From: Candidatus Hydrogenedentota bacterium
Lineage (GTDB): Bacteria > Hydrogenedentota > Hydrogenedentia > Hydrogenedentales > JAEUWI01
NCBI GenBank assembly: GCA_019637335.1
Contig: JAHBVV010000004.1
Span: forward strand, 268,471 to 332,470
DNA length: 64,000 bases
Direction: 5' to 3'
A model generated the notes under the pieces. That model saw only the letters and a program-made list of their open reading frames with translations. It was not told where the DNA came from and ran no database searches. The position numbers and the translations under genes were made by a program. Shown here in pieces: positions 26,752-35,100 of the stretch; positions within the stretch are counted from its first letter, which is position 1; the number at the start of each line of letters is the position of its first letter.

Positions 26752-27195
26752 ATGGCAACGTCCACCACCCACGTACGCGAGCTGAGAGCCCCCCTGGCGG
26801 GCACGCTGCACTACGTGTCGGGCTGCGGCAACGCGGGGCGCGCCGCCTGGCTGAACATCAGCCGGACCGGCGCCTCGGTTCGGCTGGGCCGCTATCTGCG
26901 GCCCGGCCACCGGGTCCACCTCGTCCCCGCCGACGCCGATCAGGGCGCCCCGTGGGCCATCCCGGCGCGTATCGTCTGGTGCGCCCCCATTCCGGGAACG
27001 CTCCTGTTCCGCGCCGGCCTGGCGATCGACCGGCGTTGCCCCGAATGCGCACTGCGCTTTGCCGAGCTGGGCTATGCGGCCCGGCCGTCGAATAAAACCA
27101 ACCGCCACACAGTAACAACGGCGGGGTGGTCGCCCGATGCGGCGGCGCCCGCCCTGTCCAACGCCGGCCGGACCGAATGGGTCCGGGCGGTCTAA
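26752..27195 (+). CDS. PilZ-like domain protein, first gene of the psp operon
   Basis: A 147-residue soluble protein. Residues 30-92 read as a PilZ-type six-stranded barrel: AAWLNISRTGASVRLG contains the N-x-S-x-x-G half of the c-di-GMP signature, and the domain ends in RIVWCAP...RAGLAI, the usual last strands. The N-terminal Arg motif is RELRA rather than the canonical RxxxR, so binding of c-di-GMP is uncertain. A CxxC (RCPEC) follows the domain and the C-terminal ~50 residues look disordered. AAAGGAAAG precedes ATG 26752. Being the first gene after the sigma-54 promoter and 12 bases before pspA, it should be made together with the membrane-stress proteins; such a partner is not part of the classical psp operon. 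Confidence 0.7.
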   Translation: MATSTTHVRELRAPLAGTLHYVSGCGNAGRAAWLNISRTGASVRLGRYLRPGHRVHLVPADADQGAPWAIPARIVWCAPIPGTLLFRAGLAIDRRCPECALRFAELGYAARPSNKTNRHTVTTAGWSPDAAAPALSNAGRTEWVRAV

Positions 27196-27207
27196 AAGGA
27201 GTCCACC

Positions 27208-27882
27208 ATGGGTATCTTCACACGGGTGCGCGACATCATCAGCTCGAACATCAACGCCATGCTCGACAAGGCGGAGGATCCGGAAAAACTGGTCAAAATG
27301 ATGATCCGCGAAATGGAAGACACGCTGATCGAGATCAAGGCCAACTGCGCCAGCGGCATGGCCACGAAGAAGAAGATCAAGCGCGAGATCGAGACGGTGC
27401 TCGACCTGGCCAAGAACTGGGACGCCAAGGCCCAGCTCGCCATCAACAAGGGCCGGGAAGACCTGGCCCGCGAAGCGCTGATGGAGAAGCGCCGGCACGT
27501 GGAGCGCGCCGAGTCCCTGGAGGAAGAGCTGGAGCAGGCGAAAACCCTGGTCACCCAGTGCCAGAGTGATATCATGCAGCTCGAAGACAAGCTCAGCGCC
27601 GCGCGCGAAAAGCAGCGGACCCTGGTACAGCGCCACACGAACGCGAACACCAAGAAGAAGGCGCAGCAGCAGATCCGCCGCTACGACACCTCCGAAGCCC
27701 TGGATCGCTTCGACAACTTCCAGCAGCGCATCGACCGCATGGAGGCCGACGCCGAACTCGTCAACTATGGCCGCAAGACCTCCCTGGCCGACCAGTTCAA
27801 GGAGCTCGAAACCGACGACGAGATCGAGAAGGAGCTGGCGGCGATGAAGGCGCGGCAGCACGGCGAAACGACTGGCGCGTAA
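27208..27882 (+). CDS. pspA: Phage shock protein A (PspA/IM30 family)
   Basis: A 224-residue, almost wholly helical protein of normal PspA length, opening with GIFTRVRDIISSNINAMLDKAEDPEKL cut at the conserved Asp-Pro, and carrying the family's long charged coiled coil (KKKIKREIETVLDLAKNWD, RERVEALE-like heptads) to the end. PspA forms ESCRT-III-like assemblies on the inner membrane that limit proton leakage, and in its free form inhibits PspF. The N-terminal amphipathic helix that binds lipid is intact. AAGGAG lies 6 bases before ATG 27208. It is 12 bases after the PilZ-like gene. Confidence 0.95.
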   Translation: MGIFTRVRDIISSNINAMLDKAEDPEKLVKMMIREMEDTLIEIKANCASGMATKKKIKREIETVLDLAKNWDAKAQLAINKGREDLAREALMEKRRHVERAESLEEELEQAKTLVTQCQSDIMQLEDKLSAAREKQRTLVQRHTNANTKKKAQQQIRRYDTSEALDRFDNFQQRIDRMEADAELVNYGRKTSLADQFKELETDDEIEKELAAMKARQHGETTGA

Positions 27883-27968
27883 TTCCGGCCGCGCACCGGG
27901 TGCAATCGGCCCGGTGCGCGCGCCGCGCGCTGGGATAGTCTGATGCCGGAACCGGAAAGGGTACTGCC

Positions 27969-28427
27969 GTGAAGGGAATCGTAAAACTCGCCGCCGCGAT
28001 CGCCGCGATCGGACTCGTGGGCCTGCTGGCCCTCAGCGTGCTGTCCGTGGTGGTGGCCATCGGCGCCCCGATGTACGCCACGGTGGTTCCCCGCGAAGAG
28101 GTTCACCTCTTGCATCCGCGGGAGGCCGGCGCCGTGGTAGACGCCGTCTACTACAACAACTCTTCCAGCCATGGCTATGCGGCCCCGCAAGCGCCGTTCA
28201 CATCCTGGGCGGGGGTCGTTGTGGCGTCCGCGACGGTGGGCGTCATCCTGTTCGGGCTCGCCATCGCGGCGCTCATCGCGCTGAAGATGCTGCGGGGCCG
28301 GACCCCGGTGGCCGCGCCCGCCGACGGCGCGGAGCTGGGGGCCCTGCACCGCCAGGCGCAATCCCTGACCGAACGCCTGGAGGCCCTCGAAACCCTGTTG
28401 CTCGAACGCGGCCCGCACGGCCGGTGA
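27969..28427 (+). CDS. Two-TM membrane protein with PspB-like C-terminal coil
   Basis: A 152-residue inner-membrane protein: TM1 about 8-33, an outside loop of ~45 residues with an Asn/Ser/His-rich patch (YYNNSSSHGY), TM2 about 82-106, then a cytoplasmic tail ending in LHRQAQSLTERLEALETLLLER. That tail copies the leucine-zipper-like end of PspB (eRIqaLEsIL pattern). It looks like a PspB with an added outside sensor loop. GTG start 27969, 86 bases after pspA. No other family recognised. Confidence 0.75.
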   Translation: MKGIVKLAAAIAAIGLVGLLALSVLSVVVAIGAPMYATVVPREEVHLLHPREAGAVVDAVYYNNSSSHGYAAPQAPFTSWAGVVVASATVGVILFGLAIAALIALKMLRGRTPVAAPADGAELGALHRQAQSLTERLEALETLLLERGPHGR

Positions 28428-28445
28428 TGGAGGAGGACACAAATC

Positions 28446-28706
28446 ATGATCCTGAGCACGCTCGCAATCAGAATGTTGCTTTTCGCCGGATGCGCCGCGC
28501 TGCTCTATATCCTGGTGAAGCGAGCGGCCAGCGGTCCCGTGCGCGGGTGCAGCCGCGAGGAGACGGAGATGATCCAGCAACTACACCGCGGCCTGGACCG
28601 CATGTCCCGGCGCGTCGAAGCGCTGGAAACGATACTGATGGAACGATCCGAGGCCTGGCGCTCGACCCCGCCGCCCATACCGCGTAATGAACACGCCGAA
28701 CGATAG
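28446..28706 (+). CDS. PspB-like membrane protein
   Basis: An 86-residue protein with a single N-terminal membrane segment (LAIRMLLFAGCAALLYILV) and the cytoplasmic coil QQLHRGLDRMSRRVEALETILMERSEAW cut here at the conserved ALE, which follows the PspB consensus (RMRERIQALESIL...W) very closely. PspB works with PspC to sense envelope damage and pull PspA away from PspF. GGAGGAGG stands 9 bases before the ATG, within the end of the upstream gene's spacer. This is the best PspB match of the three in the operon. Confidence 0.82.
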   Translation: MILSTLAIRMLLFAGCAALLYILVKRAASGPVRGCSREETEMIQQLHRGLDRMSRRVEALETILMERSEAWRSTPPPIPRNEHAER

Positions 28707-28732
28707 ACCGTAGCCCCACGGAGGAATACCCC

Positions 28733-29104
28733 ATGCGTCACCACACCACCACCGGCCTCTACCGCAGCCGCCGCGGCCTGCTCTTCGGCGTCTGCCGCGG
28801 CCTGGCCGATTACTTCGACTTCTCCGCCTTCTGGATGCGCGTCCTGTGCGTGGCGGCCTTCATCGTCACCGGCTTCTTCCCGGTGGTCGTCGCCTACCTC
28901 GTTGCCGCGCTCGTCATGCGCCTGGAGCCCGCGGGATCCCTCGCGTCCGACGACGCGTATGGAGCTTGCGGCGCCGCCGAGCGACCGGCCACCCTGCAGC
29001 GGATCCGGAGTTCTTTCGAGAGCCTCGACCGCCGCATCCAGCGCATCGAAAGCGCGGTCACCGCGCGCGAATACAGCTGGGACGAGCGCCTGCGCAACGG
29101 CTAA
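28733..29104 (+). CDS. pspC: PspC-domain protein, copy 1
   Basis: A 123-residue protein. The PspC domain fills residues 5-65: GLYRSRRGLLFGVCRGLADYF, then a hydrophobic segment (VLCVAAFIVTGFFPVVVAYL) ending in VMRLEP. The C-terminal coil LDRRIQRIESAVTAREYSWDERL matches the end of classical PspC. PspC is the inner-membrane partner of PspB in Psp signalling. GGAGG 8 bases before ATG 28733. A second, similar PspC gene lies 394 bases downstream, separated by another PspB-like gene. Confidence 0.9.
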   Translation: MRHHTTTGLYRSRRGLLFGVCRGLADYFDFSAFWMRVLCVAAFIVTGFFPVVVAYLVAALVMRLEPAGSLASDDAYGACGAAERPATLQRIRSSFESLDRRIQRIESAVTAREYSWDERLRNG

Positions 29105-29194
29105 TCCACTCATCATGACGCGGCGCCGCCTGGAACGCGCCCAGACCGGATCCCGGCCTGTTCGCCGAAAAAATCAAGAAGGACTTACCAAACC

Positions 29195-29413
29195 ATGGAT
29201 ACTGTACTCATTGTCGCCATTGTCTTCGGCGCCATTCTCAGCGGCCTCTACATCGTGTCCAACATGATCGTGCGGGTCCTCGGCGGGCGCGTCACCGGCG
29301 GCCTGAGCGAAGACGAATCCCAGATCATGCAGGAAATCTTCTACGGCCTGAAAAAGATGGAAGAGCGCGTCGAATCCCTGGAAACCATCCTGCTCGACCG
29401 CGACCGCAAATGA
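29195..29413 (+). CDS. PspB-like membrane protein, third copy
   Basis: A 72-residue protein: TM segment VLIVAIVFGAILSGLYIV, then a cytoplasmic coil with IFYGLKKMEERVESLETILL, again the PspB end pattern. Its length is close to classical PspB (74 residues). AAGGA precedes the ATG by about 10 bases. It repeats the B-then-C order seen just upstream, so the operon contains two successive PspB-PspC modules. Confidence 0.82.
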   Translation: MDTVLIVAIVFGAILSGLYIVSNMIVRVLGGRVTGGLSEDESQIMQEIFYGLKKMEERVESLETILLDRDRK

Positions 29414-29497
29414 GAGGGCTGAAGCCATGCCACGCGCAAGCGCGTCCAATTCCTGCGATACCTGTAAGCCGCCAACCCATCCTGGGAGACCCCAACC

Positions 29498-29887
29498 ATG
29501 ACCCACACCAACCAATCCCGGCACGGCGGGCCCTACCGCTCCCGCGACGGCCTCATCTTCGGCGTATGCCGCGGCGTCGCCGAACACCTCGACTTCTCCG
29601 TGAATGGATTTCGCCTCCTGGCCATCGCCGGCACGTTGTTCACCGGCCTCTGGCCCGGCTGCATCGCGTACATCATCGCCGCGCTGATCATGAAGCCGGA
29701 GCCGGTGATTCCGTTCGACTCCAGCAGCGACGCCGAGTTCTACAGTTCCTACAGCACCAACCGGAGCATGGCCCTGCGCCGCCTCAAGGACACCTTCGAC
29801 AACCTCGACCGACGCATCCAGCGCATCGAAAACATCGTCACCTCGCCCGACTACGACTGGGACGAGCGCCTGAACAGCGGCAAGTGA
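29498..29887 (+). CDS. pspC: PspC-domain protein, copy 2
   Basis: A 129-residue paralogue of the first PspC: PYRSRDGLIFGVCRGVAEHLDF, a hydrophobic segment (LLAIAGTLFTGLWPGCIAYI), LIMKPEP, then the coil LDRRIQRIENIVTSPDYDWDERL. The coil is almost the same in the two copies while the membrane part differs, which fits duplication followed by divergence of the sensing half. GGGAG stands 10 bases before ATG 29498. Confidence 0.9.
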   Translation: MTHTNQSRHGGPYRSRDGLIFGVCRGVAEHLDFSVNGFRLLAIAGTLFTGLWPGCIAYIIAALIMKPEPVIPFDSSSDAEFYSSYSTNRSMALRRLKDTFDNLDRRIQRIENIVTSPDYDWDERLNSGK

Positions 29888-29901
29888 CCCCGGAGCATCC
29901 C

Positions 29902-29985
29902 ATGGAAACGCAGGTATCCCGGCCGCACCTCGCCATTATGGCCGCCGTCATCGCGATCACCGTTCTGCACGCGTGGCTGTCGTAA
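29902..29985 (+). CDS. 27-residue single-TM protein in the psp operon
   Basis: A very short reading frame, METQVSRPHLAIMAAVIAI..., with a polar N-terminus and one membrane segment to the end. Support for it being real: a GGAG ribosome-binding site 6 bases before the ATG, position 14 bases after pspC copy 2, and a TAATG stop/start overlap with the next gene, so ribosomes reading it would feed directly into that gene. Length and shape are those of small stress-induced membrane proteins. No family recognised. Confidence 0.6.
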   Translation: METQVSRPHLAIMAAVIAITVLHAWLS

Positions 29986-30233
29986 TGGACACCCGGAACC
30001 CCCATACCGCAGCGCGGACGCCCCGCTTCGGGCGCATCCTCGCCTGGCCCTTCCGCGCCCTCTGGCGCGCCGCCTCCGCCATCGAGCGGCGGCTCGGCAT
30101 CGGCATCACGCTCCTCGCGGGCCTCGCGGCGAGCGCAATCGGACTCGTCCTCATCCTTTCCCTGGCCGGGCTCCTGGCGGGAATTCCCCTACTCGCCCTG
30201 GGCCTCGCCATGGTGCTGCGCGCGCTCTATTAG
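29985..30233 (+). CDS. Small two-TM protein, last gene of the psp operon
   Basis: An 82-residue protein with a basic, Pro/Arg-rich N-terminal ~40 residues, possibly an amphipathic helix (LAWPFRALWRAASAIERRLG), and then a helical hairpin (ITLLAGLAASAIGLVLIL and GIPLLALGLAMVLRALY). It takes the place that pspD or pspG-like genes have in other Psp systems, without clear similarity to either. ATG 29985 shares its A with the TAA of the 27-residue gene. A strong hairpin follows 17 bases after the stop. Confidence 0.7.
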   Translation: MDTRNPHTAARTPRFGRILAWPFRALWRAASAIERRLGIGITLLAGLAASAIGLVLILSLAGLLAGIPLLALGLAMVLRALY

Positions 30234-30249
30234 CGCCGCACAAACGCAG

Positions 30250-30292
30250 CGCCGGCCCGCGCCGTAATCCTTTGCGGCGGCGCGGGCCGGCG
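30250..30292 (+). terminator. GC-rich hairpin ending the psp operon
   Basis: A perfect 15-base-pair stem (30250-30264 with 30278-30292) with a 13-base loop. There is no T run after it, so it may act as a bidirectional or factor-assisted terminator between this operon and the convergent small membrane-protein gene. Confidence 0.65.
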
Positions 30293-30339
30293 TCTCCCCG
30301 GGGCTCCCGTTCCCCATCGAGTCCATACCTCACCTCGAT

Positions 30340-30537
30340 TCAGGCGTCCCGGAATTCGTCGTCCAGGATTACCCCGAAATCCTCCGCCCGCACCGTCGCG
30401 CCGCTGGCGTCGTGAATCGATATCCGCCCCTCCCGGATCGCCGCCGCCACCTGGCGGCCGCGCCGCTCGCGCGCCAGCAACCCCCCAGCCATCACGCCCA
30501 ACGCCCCGCCGATCAGCACACCCAGTAAGAAGCCCAT
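30340..30537 (-). CDS. Small YtxH-like membrane protein
   Basis: A 65-residue protein: a glycine-rich membrane segment (MGFLLGVLIGGALGVMAGGLLA) followed by a charged tail (RERRGRQVAAAIREG, then an acidic end). This resembles YtxH-like/gas-vesicle-GvpP-like small stress proteins. GAGGAGAG lies 11 bases before ATG 30537; the frame is open farther upstream but without a start signal. It converges on the psp operon, whose terminal hairpin lies between them. Confidence 0.65.
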   Translation of the reverse strand: MGFLLGVLIGGALGVMAGGLLARERRGRQVAAAIREGRISIHDASGATVRAEDFGVILDDEFRDA

Positions 30538-30653
30538 GGCGAACGTCTCTCCTCGTGTCGTCTGGCGCCGGAACCAACCGGCCCGTATGAAACTATCGAA
30601 AAGAGAGAAATTTGTCAAGAAGAAATCGCGCCCGCCGCCATTGCAAGCCACCG

Positions 30654-30692
30654 TGCCACCCTGCCGTCCCTGAAGTCTCTGCCGTCCCTGCC
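30654..30692. repeat. Short degenerate array of GTCCCTG/GTCTCTG words
   Basis: Four near-copies of a 9-base word (CCCTGCC, GTCCCTGAA, GTCTCTGCC, GTCCCTGCC), the same word as in the array at 26525-26563. Confidence 0.75.
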
Positions 30693-30697
30693 CCCCA

Positions 30698-31933
30698 TCA
30701 GGGCGTCCACCACGCGTCAATCGAAGCCTTCAGTTCCGCCACCCGCTCGGGCGCCGCGGCCGCCAGGTCATTCAACTCCCCCGGGTCCGCCGTGATGTGG
30801 TACAACTCCGGCTCCGCCGCTGGATCCGCCGGCACGATCAATTTCCACTCGCCGGCCACCGTCCAGCGGTTCTCGAGGCTCTTCGCCGGCGCATCCAAAT
30901 CCGCCACGTCGTGCGAGAAATTGCTCCCAAACACCTGATCCCGGTCCGCGGGCGGGCCATTCAGCAGGCTGACCCCCGGCATCGACCCGGGCGGCGTCAC
31001 GCCACAGGCGGCCAGGATCGTCGGCGCGATGTCCACACTGCTCACCAGCGCGGTTTCGTTCCGCCCTGGCGCAATCGTGCCCGGCCACTTGAAGATAACC
31101 GGCGTGCGCAGGCCCCCGTCGTAGGGGGATCGCTTGCTGCGCGGCGCGAACCCGTTCCGGTCTTCCAGCTGGATCCAGCCGTTGTCCGTCACATACACCA
31201 CCAGTGTGTTGTCAGTCAGGCCGCGTTGATCCAGCAGGCCGAGCAGCTGCCCGCAGGTCTCGTCGAACCATTCGCACATCGCCCAGTACTTCGCCACGAA
31301 CTCGCTCCGCCCCTCCGCGCGGTACTTCGCCAGCAGGCGCTCCGGCGGGTTGTGCGGCGTGTGCGGCAGGAAGGGCGCGTACCACAGGAAAAACGGTTTC
31401 CCCCCGGTCTCGTCCAGGAAGGTCTCGATCGGCGCCAGCCCTTCCCGGCCGATCTTCAAGCCCTCGTCGCCATGGCGTCCGCCGCGGTTCACGTCGCCAT
31501 GCGTCATGCCGCGCGTAAAACCGCCCCGGCTGTAGTGCCCTTCCCACCACTTGCCGGACTGGTGCGAAACATACCCCGCCTCGCCCAACAGATGCGCCAC
31601 CGTCGTCGCCGCGTCAATATGCTTCAGCATCAGGTTTCGGTCCGTGCCCCTGGGCGGGTCGTTCCCCGTAATCTTGTGCTGGTGCGGGAACAACCCGGTC
31701 GCGAGCGTCATCAGGCTCGCCCGGCACAAACTCGCAGGCACATAGCCCCGCGTATAGGTGTAGCCCTCCGACGCCAGCCGGTCGATATGCGGCGTCTGAA
31801 TATGCGGATGGCCCATGAAGCTGTAATCGCCCCACGCCTGATCGTCGCTGATAATCAGCACCACATTCGGCGGCGCGGCGAACACCGAAAAACACAACAA
31901 GGACGCAATACCAACGGCGCAATAACGCATCAT
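30698..31933 (-). CDS. Sulfatase-family protein with a non-canonical active-site motif
   Basis: A 411-residue exported protein of the alkaline phosphatase/arylsulfatase fold: signal peptide (residues 1-20), PNVVLIISDDQAWGDY with the first metal-binding Asp pair, IDRLASEGYTYTRGY, and near the middle TLVVYVTDNGWIQ with the second Asp-Asn pair. The usual formylglycine motif C/S-x-P-x-R is absent: the aligned residues are A67-S68-L69-C70-R71. Metal ligands are kept, so the fold is intact, but how or whether it cleaves sulfate esters is unclear; a phosphoesterase-like role is possible. GGAG 7 bases before ATG 31933. Two canonical sulfatases lie at 42.6-46.4 kb. Confidence 0.85.
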   Translation of the reverse strand: MMRYCAVGIASLLCFSVFAAPPNVVLIISDDQAWGDYSFMGHPHIQTPHIDRLASEGYTYTRGYVPASLCRASLMTLATGLFPHQHKITGNDPPRGTDRNLMLKHIDAATTVAHLLGEAGYVSHQSGKWWEGHYSRGGFTRGMTHGDVNRGGRHGDEGLKIGREGLAPIETFLDETGGKPFFLWYAPFLPHTPHNPPERLLAKYRAEGRSEFVAKYWAMCEWFDETCGQLLGLLDQRGLTDNTLVVYVTDNGWIQLEDRNGFAPRSKRSPYDGGLRTPVIFKWPGTIAPGRNETALVSSVDIAPTILAACGVTPPGSMPGVSLLNGPPADRDQVFGSNFSHDVADLDAPAKSLENRWTVAGEWKLIVPADPAAEPELYHITADPGELNDLAAAAPERVAELKASIDAWWTP

Positions 31934-31997
31934 GGGAACTCCTCTCGCAACGCGAAGCCTGATTCGCCATCATACCGCAGACGCCCCGCCCGGCCAC

Positions 31998-32038
31998 AAG
32001 GGGACTGCATCGGGCAACCCAAGGGGACTGCATCGGGC
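31998..32038. repeat. Perfect 18-base direct repeat
   Basis: AAGGGGACTGCATCGGGC at 31998-32015 and again at 32021-32038, between the sulfatase start and the lyase stop. Non-coding. Confidence 0.95.
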
Positions 32039-32107
32039 GGAAATTCCACCCCAACACCCCAAAAAAACCACCCCAACACCCGCCCGAGGCTGTACCCGCT
32101 AACCCCC

Positions 32108-35100
32108 CTACCGAAACCGAACCGGGGTCACTTCCACCCGGTCGCCCGGGCCCGCATTCACGATCCACGCATCCTCCCCCGCCACAAACCCCGCGGCGAC
32201 GTCCCCCGGCTCGGCAAATAGCGCAACGCCCCCCTTCACCGCGCGCAGCGGCACAAAGGCCGAGAAGTCCTCATGCGCCGCATACGTCCCGTCATACACC
32301 GGCGCAAAGGCCAGTCCCGTGGCCGTCGCCAGCCCATCCTCCCGCGCCACCGCAACCCGAATCCGCCCCACCCGGAGATCGTCGGCCACGGTAATAACCG
32401 CGCCCTCCGCCGTCGCCTCCACCGAAGCCACCGGATGCGCGGCGCGCCGGTACGCGTTCTCAAAATGGACAATGCCCCCGCCGGCGACGGATAGATCCGC
32501 CGCCGCGCCGTCCAGCGCCACGTGGACGCGTCCCGATTCCGGCTCCACCCGCGTTACCGCGCCCGCGATCCCCGGCGTCTGTTCAATGCGCTCGTCCCCG
32601 ATGCGCAGGTAGCTCCCGGCCGCCATCCAGTACCGGGGGGCGCCCTCCCCCGCAAAGCGCACGAGCGCCATCGGCGCGTCCGTCTCGACGCCCTCCGCCT
32701 CCCGGCGCATTACGCCGCCCTCCGTGTTTATCAGCACAAGATCACGCCCGGACTCGCCCCCGGGCAGCGCCCAGCGCACTTCCAGCGCGACCCCGTCCCC
32801 GGGCAACAGCCGCCGCGACTGGATCGCGGGCGATTCGCGGTGCGGCTCGATCACGGAGACAAACCGCGACGCCAGCGCGTCACCCGTCCGCCGCGCGATC
32901 AGGTACGTGAGCCGCTGGGTGTGCGTGATCGGCGACACCTGGGCCTCCGCGCGCAGGATCTCGGCGTCCGGCGCCAGCAGATCGATCCGGATTCGCGCGT
33001 CGGCATCCCGCTCGTGCCGCCACACGCCCGCCGCCGCGCCGCCCGTCAGCCGCTGGACCTTCTCCAGGTGCTGGAAACCCGATCCCCGGTAGTTCGCGTA
33101 GCTCCCGGTATAATCCGCCCCGGCGATCTCGGGCTCGTCGTACAGATAGCCCACGGGCACATCGGGACCCGCCAGCGTGCCCGGCGCCGGATCGGACCAT
33201 TCCCCGTCCACCGCCGCAAACGTCCCCGGCGGGCCGTGCAGGCTGTAGTCGTGCTGCGCGCTGTCCGCGCCCGCCACGGTGAAACAGTCCACCGCGTAGG
33301 AACGCGCACCGTCGAGATCGATCAGCATCATCCGGCGCCGGTAGGTGTCGGTCTCGGGGTAGGTGGCCGCCGCGTCGATGTCCAGCGCCCGCGCGAAGCC
33401 CGCGTCCGCAAACAGGTGTACCGTCCCCGGCTTGTTCACCAATTGCCGCTGCGCGTTCACCGTCACGGTGTTGTGCGCGATCGTGTTCTTGCTCCACGAA
33501 AAGATCCCCGGGACATACGCGTTCATGAAGTCCGGATATCCGAGGTCCGGCATCATCACCTGATCGTTGGCGAACAGTTCGAAATGCAGCCGGTCGTAGT
33601 GGCCGTGGCCGCCGGCGTATCCGTAATACAGCGCCAGGGACACGGTGTTCGCGGGGTTGTTCAGTATCGCCATCCCGTAGCCGTCCAGCAGCCGCGACCG
33701 CACGGGCGTGGACGCAGGTTCCCCCGCCTCCACAATCGGCGCGAAGAGGCTCTCGAATCGCCGGATGCCCGCTTCGCCCACCGCCCCGAAGGACTGCAGG
33801 TGATCCCGGTAGCGCGGATCCCCATACGCGCGCCACGCGCTCTGGTATACAAACGGATCCAAGCCCACCAGGCCGCCATACACCGAACCGCTGTCCCCCA
33901 CCGACGGCGTGTGCTTCCCGACGTTCACCACATCCAGCACGGCGTCGTACAGCCGCCGCATCTTCGGAATCCCGTACACATCGTAGCCCGCGCGGGTCAG
34001 CGCCTCCGCCACCGTCGTCAGGTTCACCACCCACGAAAAGTTGTAGCCCGGCGCCGTCTCGTAGGGCGCGCCATCGCGGTACACCAGGTTGTACAGCGCG
34101 TAGTTCAACCCCGTCATCCGGTAATTGTCGCCCGCGTCGTTCAACAGCCCTTCAAACCATTCGTCCTGCTTCCCGTATTGTCGCGCCAGCCCCACGTACA
34201 CCAGCGCCTTCTGGTGCATCCCGAAGTTCCCCCGCGCCTTGCCCGAAAAGTACGCGTCGATGCCTTCCTCCAGCAGATTCGCCTCGATATTCGCCCGCAC
34301 CTGCTCCCCCGTTTTACCCGCCACCGTCGTGTCGTCGATCGCGTCCCAAACGTAGTCGTAGGCCTCCGCCATCATGGTGAGCACCCCGGTCTCCCATATC
34401 AGGTTGACGATCTTGCCCTCGTACCGCGCGCCGTTCGCCGCCTGCATCTGCCCGTAACGCGACTGCGTGTGGTAGTCCATGTTCGGGTACACCTCCGCGA
34501 TACGGTCCAGCAGCACCGCGGCCTTCCGCGCGTAGTCCCGGTTGCCCGTCAGCACGTACGCGCGCCCCAGGTAGTGCGCCGCCGGAATCACATGGTTCCG
34601 CCACGTCCAGTGATTCGCATACGCCACAAACCAGTACCGGTGGCCATCCGGCCCGGCCCAGCCCCAGCCGTCATCCGGATAATCCCCCGTGAGCAGCGTG
34701 CGATCATTCAGCCCGCCCGCGTAGTACGCCGCGTAGTCGTTGCTCGGATAGGTGCTCCCGTCCACCGGACACGTCACCTGAAAGGGCTTCTTCGGATCGA
34801 TAATCCACGGGTACGTCCCGCCCTTTTCGTAGATCGCCTTCCCGCACTGCGGGCAGCCCGCCGTGCCCACGTTAAACGCGCGGGGCACGTCCGCCGTCGG
34901 AACCAGCGCCCGCAAAGCCGCGTCGTCCCACGCCAGCCACGCGTCCGCCCGCTTGACGATCGTATCCGCAATGCCCTTCGCTGTTTCGTAGCGCGCCACC
35001 TGCTCGCGCGCCAGCGCAATGTCCGCATCGCTCAGCAGCATCCGCTGCGTTTTCAGCGGATACTGCGGCGCCCGAACCTTCGTCGGAAGCAACTCCGCCG

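Noticed and set aside
26703-27095. 130-codon frame overlapping the PilZ-like gene
   Set aside because: It would start inside the sigma-54 promoter, upstream of the transcription start, and is an Arg/Pro-rich shadow.
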